From contig NZ_QLTK01000005.1 of NCBI RefSeq assembly GCF_003269035.1, forward strand, positions 124,001 to 188,000: DNA of 64,000 nt, in the 5' to 3' direction. Origin of the DNA: Paraburkholderia bryophila (GTDB lineage: Bacteria > Pseudomonadota > Gammaproteobacteria > Burkholderiales > Burkholderiaceae). Below are positions 54,415 through 64,000 of the stretch, in pieces (within the stretch, counting starts at the first letter, position 1; every line of letters starts with the position of its first letter). Under the pieces are notes generated by a model. That model was not told the DNA's origin, searched no databases, and was given only the letters and a program-made list of their open reading frames with translations. Made by a program: the position numbers and the translations under genes.

Positions 54415-56655
54415 ATGCCGTTACGCACCGTTTCGGTGCTCAGCGGTGGCAGCCTGTCCAACTCGAACAATATGCAGACTCTTTCTATCGCCGGGCGTCC
54501 GGCGTTCGTGCGCGGCCCGCGCCGCGCTCCGTCGCTGCTTAGCGTCGGACTCCTGGTTAGCGTGGGCTTGACGCTCTCCACCCTGTCATCGAGCGGATGG
54601 GCGCAAGCCGCCGCGGCCAGCGACGCCGCCGCCACCTTGCCGGCCGTGAAGGTTTCGGCATCGAAAGACACCACCATGGCGCAGGCCGACACCGTCAGCG
54701 CCGGCGCGCTGGGTTCGCGCAAGCAGGTGGACACGCCGTTCTCGACCCACGTCGTGACGAGCGACGAAGCGCAGGACCTGTTCGCGACCACCGCCAACGA
54801 CCTGTTCAAGTACGACCCGGCGGTGTCGATCAGCAGCGACAACGCGCTCGCCGAAAACTCCATGTTCAACGTGCGCGGCATGCCGATCGACACGCTGAAC
54901 GGCATCAAGGTGGACGGCCAGTCGTTTCCCTCGTGGGACACCGACCTCTCGCTGGAACCGTTCGAGCAGGTCGAACTGCTCAAGGGTCTGTCCGGCTTCA
55001 TGTACGGCTTCGGCTCGCCGGGCGGCATCGTCAACTACGTGCTGAAGCGGCCGACCGACACGCCGTACCGCAGCATCACAGTCGGCTACAAATCGGCCGG
55101 CGTGTTCACCGAGGCCGTGGATCTGGGCGGCCGCTTCGGCAACGACAACCGTTTCGGCTACCGCCTGAACCTCGTCAACGAAGACGGCAACACCGCCGAA
55201 CCGAACGGCCACGTGCGCCGCCAGGTGGCGTCGCTGGCACTGGACTTCCGCATCACGCCGGACCTGACCTGGACCGCCGACGCGTTCTACCAGAAGCGCA
55301 AAACCAACGGCACGCTGTTCGGCCTCGGGATCGGCGCGGGCGGCATTCCGGACGCGAGCAAGATCGATATTGCCGGCTTGACGCAGCCGCAGAACTACTA
55401 CCAGACCGAGATGGCGTCGTTCGGTACGGGCCTCGATTACCGTCTGTCGGAGAACTGGCACGCGAGCCTGAAGTACCGCTTCGCCAAGGAGAACCGCACC
55501 AATTCGGACAGTTTCCTGTATGTCACCGACACGGCCGGCAACTACTCGAACACGCTCTATGCGGCGATGACGCGCTACTTCTATCAGAACGTCGACGCGA
55601 TGGTGCAGGGCCAGTTCAACACCGGTAGCATCAAGCACGACGTGGTGGTCGGCGCGGGTTTCCAGACGCAAACCAGCGAGTACAGCAACAGCACCGGCTG
55701 GAACATGGGCTACGCGCTCGGCACCGGCAATCTGTACAACACCACCCTGCTGACCAATAGCGAAGTCAGCATCGGCTCGGACCTGTATCGTCAGCAGCGC
55801 ACCACGCAGGCCGCGGTCTATGCGAGCGATACGGTGCAATTCACGTCGCGCCTGTCGGCGCTGGTCGGCGTGCGTTACACGCAGTATCGCCAGAACGTCT
55901 ACGACACGACCGCCGCCATCACGTCGCAATACAGCGCGAGTCCGGTCGCACCGACCTTCGCGCTGATGTTCAAGACCGACCCGTACTCGACGCTGTACAC
56001 GAGCTACGTCGAATCGCTGGAACAGGGTGGCGCGGCCGGCAATACGAATCTGAACTACCCGGCAACCTACGGCCCGATGCGTAGCAAGCAGTATGAACTC
56101 GGCTTCAAGACGGATCACGCCAGATGGGGTGCCAATGTCGCGCTGTTCCGCGTCGACCAGGGCTACAACTACACGAACACCAGCAACTACTTCGTGCAGA
56201 ACGGCACCAAACGCTACACCGGTGTCGACGCCAGCGGCTGGCTCGCGCTGACGAACGAATGGCGCGTGATGGGCGGCGTGATGTGGCTCGACACGAAGGC
56301 CGTGGACGTGGACGATCCGAAGATCGACGGCAAGCGTGTGTATGGCGCGCCGCGCTTCACCGTAACGGGCCGCATCGAGTACAACCCGGCGTATCTGCGT
56401 CCGCTGACGCTGGCGTTCGGCGGCAAATACGTGGGCAACGAAGCCGTTGACGCCGCCAACTCGCAGTTCGTGCCGTCGTACGTCACTTACGATCTGAGCG
56501 GCCGCTACGAGACGAAAATCGCCGGCCAGGACGTGACGTTCCGCGCGGGCATCAACAACCTGCTCAACCGTCGCTACTGGACTACTGCATGGGGTTCGTT
56601 CGTGTCGCCTTCGCCGACGCGCACCGCTGTCGCTAGCGCGACGTTGCTGTTCTAA
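54415..56655 (+). CDS. TonB-dependent siderophore receptor
   Basis: An outer-membrane receptor of 746 residues; a start 19 codons later (MQTLSIAGRP) is possible. The signal peptide ends near residue 63 (LSSSGWAQA). The plug domain covers about residues 85-215 (SENSMFNVRGMPIDTLNGIKVDG-like segment, then VELLKGLSGFMYGFGSPGGIVNYVLK). A 22-strand barrel follows and the chain ends SATLLF with terminal Phe. It has no N-terminal STN signalling domain, so it does not itself talk to a FecR/FecI system. The ligand is probably a ferric siderophore; no biosynthesis genes are near. Downstream is a convergent LysR gene. Confidence 0.92.
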   Translation: MPLRTVSVLSGGSLSNSNNMQTLSIAGRPAFVRGPRRAPSLLSVGLLVSVGLTLSTLSSSGWAQAAAASDAAATLPAVKVSASKDTTMAQADTVSAGALGSRKQVDTPFSTHVVTSDEAQDLFATTANDLFKYDPAVSISSDNALAENSMFNVRGMPIDTLNGIKVDGQSFPSWDTDLSLEPFEQVELLKGLSGFMYGFGSPGGIVNYVLKRPTDTPYRSITVGYKSAGVFTEAVDLGGRFGNDNRFGYRLNLVNEDGNTAEPNGHVRRQVASLALDFRITPDLTWTADAFYQKRKTNGTLFGLGIGAGGIPDASKIDIAGLTQPQNYYQTEMASFGTGLDYRLSENWHASLKYRFAKENRTNSDSFLYVTDTAGNYSNTLYAAMTRYFYQNVDAMVQGQFNTGSIKHDVVVGAGFQTQTSEYSNSTGWNMGYALGTGNLYNTTLLTNSEVSIGSDLYRQQRTTQAAVYASDTVQFTSRLSALVGVRYTQYRQNVYDTTAAITSQYSASPVAPTFALMFKTDPYSTLYTSYVESLEQGGAAGNTNLNYPATYGPMRSKQYELGFKTDHARWGANVALFRVDQGYNYTNTSNYFVQNGTKRYTGVDASGWLALTNEWRVMGGVMWLDTKAVDVDDPKIDGKRVYGAPRFTVTGRIEYNPAYLRPLTLAFGGKYVGNEAVDAANSQFVPSYVTYDLSGRYETKIAGQDVTFRAGINNLLNRRYWTTAWGSFVSPSPTRTAVASATLLF

Positions 56656-56693
56656 AGCGCGACGTGTAATCGGGACGCCTGAGCCGGTCTGGC

Positions 56694-57611
56694 CTAACCA
56701 GCCTTGGGCGCCCCGAGCATCGCCGGAATGCCGGCCACCAGCGCGTCGATCGCGCAGCGCGTCTTCAACGCCAGATACCGGCTCTTCGGCCATACCGCGT
56801 GAATCTCCTGCGCGGGGCGGAAACAATTCTCCATCACCGTCACCAGTTCGCCCTTGCCGGCATGACGCGCCAGCAACCAGCTCGGCAACCACGCCAGCCC
56901 AAAACCCGCGACCGCTGCGTCGACGATCCCCTGCATGTCGTCGAAACCCAATTGCGGCTGCACCTGCGCACGACGCACCTGCCCGTCGACGTCGACCACG
57001 TCCCACGGCGTCGGCATGCCGCCGCGCAAGTACGCGATCACCGCGTGGCCGCGTAATTCGTCCACGTTGCGCGGCGTGCCGTGCCGCGCCAGATAGGCCG
57101 GCGCCGCGCCGATGCTCGCGTATTGCATGCCCAGCTTGCGGGCCGCGAGACTCACGCTGTCGGCAAGGGGCCCAACCCGCACGACCAGATCGAAACCCTC
57201 CTCCACCACGTCGACGAAGCGATCGCTAATCGAAATATCGATCCTCAATTGCGGATGGCGGCGCGCAAGTTCGAGCAGCACCGGCGCTGCGCAGTGATGG
57301 CCGAAACACTGCGGCACGCTAACCCGCAGACGCCCTTTCGGCTCACGCCGCCCCGAATCCAGATCGGCTTCGGCGGCCTCCAGTTCGGCGAGCGCGCGCA
57401 CGCAGCGGTCGTAGTAAGCCTGCCCGTCTTCGGTGAGGCTTTGACTGCGCGTGGTCCGGTTGATCAACCGCACGCCGAGCCGTTTTTCGAGCCGCACGAT
57501 CACCTTGCCGACCGCCGAACGCGTGAGGTCCAGGCGTTCGGCCGCCAACGCGAAACTGCCCGTTTCGACGACGCGCACGAACGTCGTCACACCATCGAGG
57601 ATGTCGCTCAT
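56694..57611 (-). CDS. LysR-family transcriptional regulator
   Basis: A 305-residue regulator with N-terminal helix-turn-helix (ALAAERLDLTRSAVGKVIVRLE) at about residues 18-40. The effector domain starts at about residue 92 (GRLRVSVPQCFGHHCAAPVL), with VVEEGFDLVVRVGPLADS typical of the CrgA-like group. It is divergent, over 127 bases, from a DHA2 exporter gene and is the likely regulator of that pump. I see no clear T-N11-A dyad in the shared region. Confidence 0.92.
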   Translation of the reverse strand: MSDILDGVTTFVRVVETGSFALAAERLDLTRSAVGKVIVRLEKRLGVRLINRTTRSQSLTEDGQAYYDRCVRALAELEAAEADLDSGRREPKGRLRVSVPQCFGHHCAAPVLLELARRHPQLRIDISISDRFVDVVEEGFDLVVRVGPLADSVSLAARKLGMQYASIGAAPAYLARHGTPRNVDELRGHAVIAYLRGGMPTPWDVVDVDGQVRRAQVQPQLGFDDMQGIVDAAVAGFGLAWLPSWLLARHAGKGELVTVMENCFRPAQEIHAVWPKSRYLALKTRCAIDALVAGIPAMLGAPKAG

Positions 57612-57738
57612 TTCTTTACCTTATTGGTTCCTCACACGACGCATTTCTAGGATTTAAACGCGTCAATCGGGACATGAATTCCCCCTATATTACCGATTCC
57701 ACGGCGGCCACGCCCGTCGACTATCGAGGTGAAATTTC

Positions 57739-59349
<1,611 letters not shown>

Positions 59350-59358
59350 CGCGCGGTT

Positions 59359-60030
59359 TTATCGACGACGCGCGCGCCCGCTGCAATACGCGTGACCCGT
59401 CACGCCGCGATTGCATGCCTCGAGACTGTCGGCGCAATGTTGCTCGGCGTCGCGCACCATGACGTGAACCCGCGTCTGCGAAACGTCGAGCGCGCGGGCC
59501 GTGTGTTGCAGCGTTTCCTCGTGCAGGCGCACCATTTCGAATGCCGCCCGGCTGCGCGGCGGCAATTGTTCGAGCGCGTTGTAGACGTGCCGCAGTGTGT
59601 CGCGCGCGAGTAGTGTCGCTTCGGGCGAAGGCTCGGGCGAGGCTACGTGCAGACCGTCGTTCTGGTCGGCGTGATAACTGTCTTCCAGACTCTGGCGACG
59701 CAAGGCGTCGATCGACGCATTGCGCACCATGCGGGTCACGTAAGCCACCGGCTGACGCACGGCGCCCTGATCGCGGAACTCGACGAGCTTGATGAAGACG
59801 TCGTGCACCACGTCTTCGGCGACGCTCGCGCAACCCACGACACCAAGCGCCAGATCGACGAGCATCGGCCGGTTGTCCATCAGGACGTCGAGCAGGGCGC
59901 CCTTTTCCCAATCGACCTGGCGGTGACGACTGCGCGTGCGTTGCGCCCCCGGCGGACAGACGACGCCGGCACTTCGCGCCGACACAGGTATCGCTGTTGA
60001 AGACTCCCGCCCGACGAGCACCTCAGCCAT
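59359..60030 (-). CDS. Iron-starvation ECF sigma factor, FecI/OrbS type
   Basis: A 223-residue sigma factor with a 45-residue N-terminal extension before region 2. Region 2: ALGVVGCASVAEDVVHDVFIKL and AYVTRMVRNASIDALRRQSLE. Region 4: ALEQLPPRSRAAFEMVRLHE and TLQHTARALDVSQTRVHVMV. The extension and sequence resemble OrbS of Burkholderia, which runs siderophore genes. A near-perfect Fur box lies 47-61 bases upstream of its start. No FecR-like anti-sigma gene is adjacent, again as for OrbS. Its C-terminal tail holds three Cys. Targets are not identified in the window. Confidence 0.88.
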   Translation of the reverse strand: MAEVLVGRESSTAIPVSARSAGVVCPPGAQRTRSRHRQVDWEKGALLDVLMDNRPMLVDLALGVVGCASVAEDVVHDVFIKLVEFRDQGAVRQPVAYVTRMVRNASIDALRRQSLEDSYHADQNDGLHVASPEPSPEATLLARDTLRHVYNALEQLPPRSRAAFEMVRLHEETLQHTARALDVSQTRVHVMVRDAEQHCADSLEACNRGVTGHAYCSGRARRR

Positions 60031-60076
60031 ACATTCGCTCCGCTTTCTAAAAGGAAGGGCGCCAATTTATCGCAAA

Positions 60077-60091
60077 CGCGAATGATTCTCA
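60077..60091 (-). promoter_or_regulatory. Fur box upstream of the sigma factor gene
   Basis: The 15-mer CGCGAATGATTCTCA matches TGAGAATGATTCTCA, the 7-1-7 Fur palindrome variant, at 13 of 15 positions. It is placed just upstream of the iron-starvation sigma gene, so Fur with iron should repress it. Confidence 0.65.
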
Positions 60092-60287
60092 ATATACATT
60101 TGGAATGGACTCCCGGGCGCGATAGTTGGCCGCAGGGAACTAGTCGAGCTCCTCGTGATGCGAAGGGTGACCATGCCTCGTCGAGCCTCGCGAGCAAAGC
60201 GACTTGAATCTGGTAAAACTGATGCCTGCGCCCAGGCTCGCGCCACGGTCGGCGCGCGTTGACTTACCAACTTGCTGGAGTCGTTCG

Positions 60288-60596
60288 ATGCCCCACGCTT
60301 ATCTGCAGGTGATCGCCCATTATTTCGCCAAACCCGGCAACGGCGACGCGCTGATCGCGCCGCTGACCGAGCTTGCCGCGGCCACCCGCGCCGAGCCCAG
60401 GAATCTCTACTACGAATTTTTCCGCTCGCCGCTGAATCCGGACCACTTCGTGATCCTCGAGCAATACAGCGATGCCGATGGCCTCGCCGTCCATCGCGAG
60501 ACCGAACACTTTCAACGCCTTGGCTTCGGCACCATCATTCCGCTGCTCGACCGGCGCGAGGTATCGAGCCACATGGTGCCGGGAGACGCGGCATGA
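60288..60596 (+). CDS. Antibiotic biosynthesis monooxygenase (ABM) domain protein
   Basis: A 102-residue single-domain protein with GGAG seven bases before the ATG. The ABM ferredoxin-like fold shows in YLQVIAHYFAKPGNGDALIAPL, YEFFRSPLNPDHFVILEQYSDADGL and HRETEHFQ. Such small dimers act as quinone-forming monooxygenases or as quinol-binding proteins. Its stop overlaps the start of the iron-containing alcohol dehydrogenase by 4 bases, so the two are coupled and may act on the same aromatic or aldehyde substrate. Confidence 0.88.
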   Translation: MPHAYLQVIAHYFAKPGNGDALIAPLTELAAATRAEPRNLYYEFFRSPLNPDHFVILEQYSDADGLAVHRETEHFQRLGFGTIIPLLDRREVSSHMVPGDAA

Positions 60597-61756
60597 CCCA
60601 CGCCTTCCGCTTTCAGACCGTGCCGACGCTGGTCGTCGAGTACGGTGCGGCGCGCCGCCTCGGCGCTTTGTTGCGCGCGCAATTCCCTTCGCTGGCGCGC
60701 GTGTGCGTGGTGACGGACGGGTTTCTTCACGCGAGCGGCCTGCTGGATCCGGCGCTGGCCGATCTCGCCGCCCACGACTGGAACGCCACCGTGATCCACG
60801 ACGTGATCGCCGATCCGCCCGAACATATCGTGCTCGAAGCGACGTCGCGGGCGCGCATTGCGGGCGCCGAACTCGTGCTGGGGCTCGGTGGCGGATCGTC
60901 GATGGACGTCGCGAAGCTGATCGCCGTGCTGGCGCCACAAAGACAGCAGGAGCTCAGCGAGATGTACGGCGTCAATAAAGTGACCGCGTCGCGCCTGCCG
61001 CTCGTGCAGATGCCGACGACCGCGGGCACCGGCTCCGAAGTCACCGCGGTGTCGATCGTGACGGTCGGCGAGGCGAAGAAAATGGGCGTAGTCGCGCCGC
61101 AACTGATCGCGGATCTGGCGATTCTCGACGCGGAACTCACGCTCGGGCTGCCCGTCGCGGCGACGGCGGCAACTGGTGTCGATGCGATGGTGCATGCGAT
61201 CGAGGCGTACACGTCCGCGCATCTGAAGAATCCTGTCTCCGACCTGCTCGCGGTGAAAGCGCTGGATCTGCTGTCGCGCAACCTGCTACCTGCCTGCGAA
61301 GACGGCCACAACCGTCAGGCACGCGAGGCGATGCTGCTGGGTGCGACCTTCGCGGGTCAGGCGTTCGCCAACTCGCCAGTGGCCGCGGTGCATGCGCTCG
61401 CGTATCCGATCGGCGGCATTTATCACGTGCCGCATGGTCTTTCGAATGCGCTCGTACTACCGCACGTGCTGCGCTTCAATGCCGCGGCCGCTGCGCCGTT
61501 GTATGCGGAGCTCGCCGACGTCGTCGTGCCCGGCGTGACGGGCAGTGACGAGAGCAAGACTCAGGCGTTGATTCAACGGCTCGAACAGATGATCGCGGCG
61601 ACCGCGATTCCGGCTCGGCTGCGCGACGTCGGCATCGAGATCAGCGGGCTCGAACGGATGGCGAGCGACGCAATGTTGCAGACGCGGCTGCTGGTGAACA
61701 ATCCCCGGCCGGTTAGCGAGGCCGATGCACTGGCGATTTATGCGGCTGCGTTTTGA
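60593..61756 (+). CDS. Iron-containing alcohol dehydrogenase
   Basis: A 387-residue group III dehydrogenase. The nucleotide site is LGLGGGSSMDVAK (GGGS at 99-102), then MPTTAGTGSEVT. The metal ligands are all present: Asp197 and His201 in GVDAMVHAIEAYTS, His267 in AAVHALAYP and His281 in YHVPHGLSNA. Members reduce aldehydes or maleylacetate-like compounds with NAD(P)H. Overlap with the ABM gene hints at quinol or aromatic metabolism, but no ring-cleavage enzyme is near, so the substrate stays open. Confidence 0.92.
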   Translation: MTHAFRFQTVPTLVVEYGAARRLGALLRAQFPSLARVCVVTDGFLHASGLLDPALADLAAHDWNATVIHDVIADPPEHIVLEATSRARIAGAELVLGLGGGSSMDVAKLIAVLAPQRQQELSEMYGVNKVTASRLPLVQMPTTAGTGSEVTAVSIVTVGEAKKMGVVAPQLIADLAILDAELTLGLPVAATAATGVDAMVHAIEAYTSAHLKNPVSDLLAVKALDLLSRNLLPACEDGHNRQAREAMLLGATFAGQAFANSPVAAVHALAYPIGGIYHVPHGLSNALVLPHVLRFNAAAAAPLYAELADVVVPGVTGSDESKTQALIQRLEQMIAATAIPARLRDVGIEISGLERMASDAMLQTRLLVNNPRPVSEADALAIYAAAF

Positions 61757-62057
61757 GTGGTGTTTTCGGGCGCTTTACTTTTGATGGGGCGGGCGGCGGC
61801 ACGATTGCGTCGTGGCCTGGTCGTTCGGGCCGTTCTGATGGTTTCACGCCGTTACGGGGCGCTCGGGACGTTACGTAGCTCGCATCGGAACATGACCTCG
61901 GGAACAGGATGAAATTTGCGTTTTTATCGACATAAATTCTAATTTTGTGTCGCACTCGCGCTTATATTTTATCAAATTAGTTGAATCGAGCCATAAGCCA
62001 CAATTGGCGTGCAACTTGCAATGATGACTCCACCATTAGTCGTTCAACGGGGACATC
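61757..62057. other. Gene-free upstream region, A/T-rich near its end
   Basis: About 300 bases without a supported gene. The part 61910-61990 is distinctly A/T-rich, with TTATATTTTATC and TCTAATTTTGTG, and probably holds the promoter of the repeat lipoprotein. I cannot name defined boxes. A GGGGACATC stretch precedes the start codon as a weak ribosome site. Confidence 0.5.
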
Positions 62058-63986
62058 ATGCGCAAATTCGCCGGTCGGACAGCCATCGCTGTCGCGACGT
62101 CAACGTTACTCGCCCTCTATGGTTGTGGATCGACGATTAGCCCCGGCGGTACGAGCGGGCTAGGCGGCGGTGGGTTGGGGGGGACTTCGGGGAGCGGGAC
62201 TTCTGGAGGGGGGACATCCGGAGGTGGGACTTCGGGGGGTAGCTCGGGTACTTCGGGCACTTCCGGCACCTCGGGTACTTCCGGTACTTCCGGTACTTCG
62301 GGCACCTCGGGTACTTCCGGTACTTCGGGCACCTCGGGTACTTCGGGCACCTCGGGTACTTCGGGCACCTCGGGTACTTCGGGTACTTCGGGTACTTCGG
62401 GTACTTCCGGCACTTCCGGCACTTCCGGCACTTCGGGTACTTCGGGTACTTCGGGTACTTCGGGTACTTCGGGTACTTCGGGTACTTCGGGTACTTCGGG
62501 TACTTCCGGCACCTCGGGCACTTCCGGCACCTCGGGCACTTCGGGCACTTCGGGCACTTCGGGCACTTCGGGCACTTCGGGCACTTCGGGCACTTCGGGC
62601 ACTTCGGGCACTTCGGGCACTTCGGGCACTTCAGGTACTTCGGGTACTTCGGGTACTTCGGGTACTTCGGGTACTTCGGGTACTTCGGGTACTTCGGGTA
62701 CTTCGGGTACTTCGGGCACCTCGGGCACCTCGGGCACCTCGGGCACCTCGGGCACTTCGGGCACTTCGGGCACTTCGGGCACTTCGGGCACCTCGGGTAC
62801 TTCGGGTACTTCGTCCACCCCGCTCGGCAACATCATTACCCAAGGCGGCAACCTGATCACCGCTGTGGGCACGACCGTGGCCGACACCGGCAGCAAGGTC
62901 ACCGGCACGTCGATCCCCGGTGTCGACAGCGGAACGACCACCAATCTCGGCAACGCCCTCACCGATCTCGGCAACGGCGTGAAGGTGCTCGGCAACGGCA
63001 CGGCCGCAGGTCTCGGCACCGTAGGCAGCGCCGCCAATCCAGTCGGCCCGACGCTCACCTCCACCTCCGGCGTGGTCTCCAACACCGGCGCCGCGGTGAC
63101 CGCCGTCGGCGGCGTGGTGTCGAGTCTCGGCAGCGGTCCGCTGTCGCCGCTCTCGCCGGTGACGTCCGCGCTCGGCGGCGTCGTCGGCGATCTGGGCAAG
63201 GGCGTCACGTCCGTCGGCTCGGGATTGAACACCGCGCTCTCCAGCGCGCCCGTGCAGCAACTGGAGACGCAACTCAGTTCGGCGATCAACCCGATCACGC
63301 TGACCGTTTCAAACACGACGCAGACGCTCGGCAATACCACCGGTCTCGGCTCACCGCTCAACAACCTGCTTGGCACGCTGGGCAACGGACTCGACGCGGC
63401 CGGCATCAAAGTATCGGGCGCCACCGGCGATCAGGTCGGCAAGGACATCGGCGGCGTGGTGAGCCAGTTGGGCAAAACCGTCACGAGTACGGGCGGCCTG
63501 TTCACCGGCGCGACCACCAATCCGCTCGCACCGATCACGGGCCTGCTCGGGCCGCTCGGCGGGCTCGGCGGCATCGGCGGTGTGGGCGGCGGATCGATCT
63601 CGATTCCGCCGTTGACCGGGTTGATCGGCAATCTGGGATCGCTGGGCGGTGTCGGCGGTTCAGGCGGCGCGGGCGGTGCCGGCGGTCTGTTGGCGCCGAT
63701 CACGGGTCTGCTCGGCAAGGTCGGCTCGCTCGGCGGCACTACCGGCGCGGGCGGTCCGCTTACCCCGGTCGTCAGCCTGGTCGGTTCGTTGACGGTCAAC
63801 GTGACGGGCGGCGTCAGCACGTCGCAAGGCGGTGCCGCGGCCAATCCGGTGACGGGGCTGATCGGCGGCCTCACAGGAGGTACCGCAAGCGGTTCGGGTA
63901 GCAGCAGTTCGTCAAACAAGAACCCGCTTGCACCGGTGACGAATCTGGTCGGCGGATTACTCGGCGGTGTCACGGCAGGCAAGTAG
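62058..63986 (+). CDS. Lipoprotein with 63 Ser-Gly-Thr (collagen-like GTS) triplets
   Basis: A 642-residue protein. The signal ends LALYGC with Cys23, a plausible though imperfect lipobox. A Gly/Ser/Thr-rich lead (24-62) runs into 63 uninterrupted Ser-Gly-Thr triplets (residues 63-251), so Gly occupies every third position as in collagen but without Pro. The C-terminal 390 residues are hydrophobic, Gly/Leu/Val/Thr-rich near-repeats such as NLGNALTDLGNGVKVLGNG and PLAPITGLLGPLGGLGGIG. Burkholderia collagen-like (Bucl) proteins with simple GXY triplets are known; this could be a relative. It is probably displayed on the cell surface; function unknown. Confidence 0.8.
   Translation: MRKFAGRTAIAVATSTLLALYGCGSTISPGGTSGLGGGGLGGTSGSGTSGGGTSGGGTSGGSSGTSGTSGTSGTSGTSGTSGTSGTSGTSGTSGTSGTSGTSGTSGTSGTSGTSGTSGTSGTSGTSGTSGTSGTSGTSGTSGTSGTSGTSGTSGTSGTSGTSGTSGTSGTSGTSGTSGTSGTSGTSGTSGTSGTSGTSGTSGTSGTSGTSGTSGTSGTSGTSGTSGTSGTSGTSGTSGTSGTSGTSGTSGTSSTPLGNIITQGGNLITAVGTTVADTGSKVTGTSIPGVDSGTTTNLGNALTDLGNGVKVLGNGTAAGLGTVGSAANPVGPTLTSTSGVVSNTGAAVTAVGGVVSSLGSGPLSPLSPVTSALGGVVGDLGKGVTSVGSGLNTALSSAPVQQLETQLSSAINPITLTVSNTTQTLGNTTGLGSPLNNLLGTLGNGLDAAGIKVSGATGDQVGKDIGGVVSQLGKTVTSTGGLFTGATTNPLAPITGLLGPLGGLGGIGGVGGGSISIPPLTGLIGNLGSLGGVGGSGGAGGAGGLLAPITGLLGKVGSLGGTTGAGGPLTPVVSLVGSLTVNVTGGVSTSQGGAAANPVTGLIGGLTGGTASGSGSSSSSNKNPLAPVTNLVGGLLGGVTAGK
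62244..62810 (+). repeat. 63 x 9-bp tandem repeat (TCS-GGY-ACY)
   Basis: An uninterrupted 567-base array of the 9-mer TCGGGTACT and its third-base variants. Long runs of identical units alternate with mixed stretches, the mark of recent slippage expansions. Because the unit is 9 bases, gain or loss keeps the frame and changes only protein length. Confidence 0.97.
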
Positions 63987-64000
63987 AGGACCGTGTGAAG

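Noticed and set aside
54586..57006. 806-codon antisense frame over the TonB receptor
   Set aside because: A shadow of the receptor gene: it crosses two genes and has no recognisable domain or ribosome site.
62244..62810. CRISPR-like appearance of the repeated array
   Set aside because: Units are 9 bases and directly adjacent with no spacers, and they form part of a coding frame.
62117..63424. Long minus-strand frame coding Pro-Glu-Val repeats over the triplet array
   Set aside because: It is the complement of the 9-bp repeat, which happens to lack stops in every frame. It has no start signal or domain, while the plus frame has a signal peptide and stop.

Overview
The window is GC-rich (roughly two thirds G+C), densely coded on both strands, and looks like a chromosomal replicon of a beta-proteobacterium of the Burkholderia/Paraburkholderia group. 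The supporting signs are the NodT/EmrA-type efflux genes, the DUF2844-DUF3443 pair, a monomeric NADP isocitrate dehydrogenase, Burkholderia-type porin and LysR genes, and a FecI/OrbS-like sigma factor. There are no tRNA or rRNA genes, no insertion sequences, no phage genes and no CRISPR array. It reads as accessory and metabolic chromosome rather than an island.

Layout. 1-2.2 kb: the end of a drug-efflux adaptor gene and its outer-membrane channel. 2.3-6.2 kb: a ROK repressor divergent from an APC permease that overlaps a ROK-type sugar kinase. 6.3-16.8 kb: small catabolic and stress genes (PRC-barrel protein, orphan sugar-binding protein, leucine-rich-repeat protein kinase, Ogt DNA repair protein, secretory lipase, a LysR-controlled hydrolase/SDR pair, dienelactone hydrolase, periplasmic binding protein). 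16.9-22.2 kb: a three-gene phosphorelay (hybrid kinase, REC-PAS-PAS kinase, NarL-type regulator) whose genes overlap by 4 bases, followed by a hairpin and a candidate small RNA with a strong terminator.

22.6-27.5 kb: the most notable system. A bufferin-type RiPP metallophore operon (DUF2282 precursor, DUF692/MNIO enzyme, DUF2063 partner, DoxX protein) lies divergent from an ECF sigma factor, its DUF1109/NrsF anti-sigma factor and a patatin. The region between them holds three copies of GTAACC-N16-CGAA: two in tandem, 120 bp apart, facing the RiPP operon, and one facing the sigma gene and overlapping its apparent start codon.

27.6-38 kb: porin, chemotaxis receptor, membrane diguanylate cyclase, Tat-exported amidase, a LysR/NmrA-type pair with interleaved operator half-sites, a decayed acetyltransferase, and a 14-TM exporter. 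38-43.2 kb: two small secreted proteins, then glucarate dehydratase with its transporter and a divergent FadR-type repressor flanked by two matching operators. 43.4-51.7 kb: an envelope block. It contains DUF2844, a DUF3443 lipoprotein that carries the landmarks of a pepsin-like aspartic protease, a TPR lipoprotein overlapping a 985-residue Sel1-repeat protein, a hydrolase and a small orphan protein. 51.8-61.8 kb: isocitrate dehydrogenase, TonB receptor, LysR with a drug exporter, an orphan Fur-boxed sigma factor, and a monooxygenase/iron alcohol dehydrogenase pair. 62-64 kb: a lipoprotein with 63 perfect Ser-Gly-Thr triplets.

All functions are inferred by reading the translated sequence and recalling family features; no database search was run.
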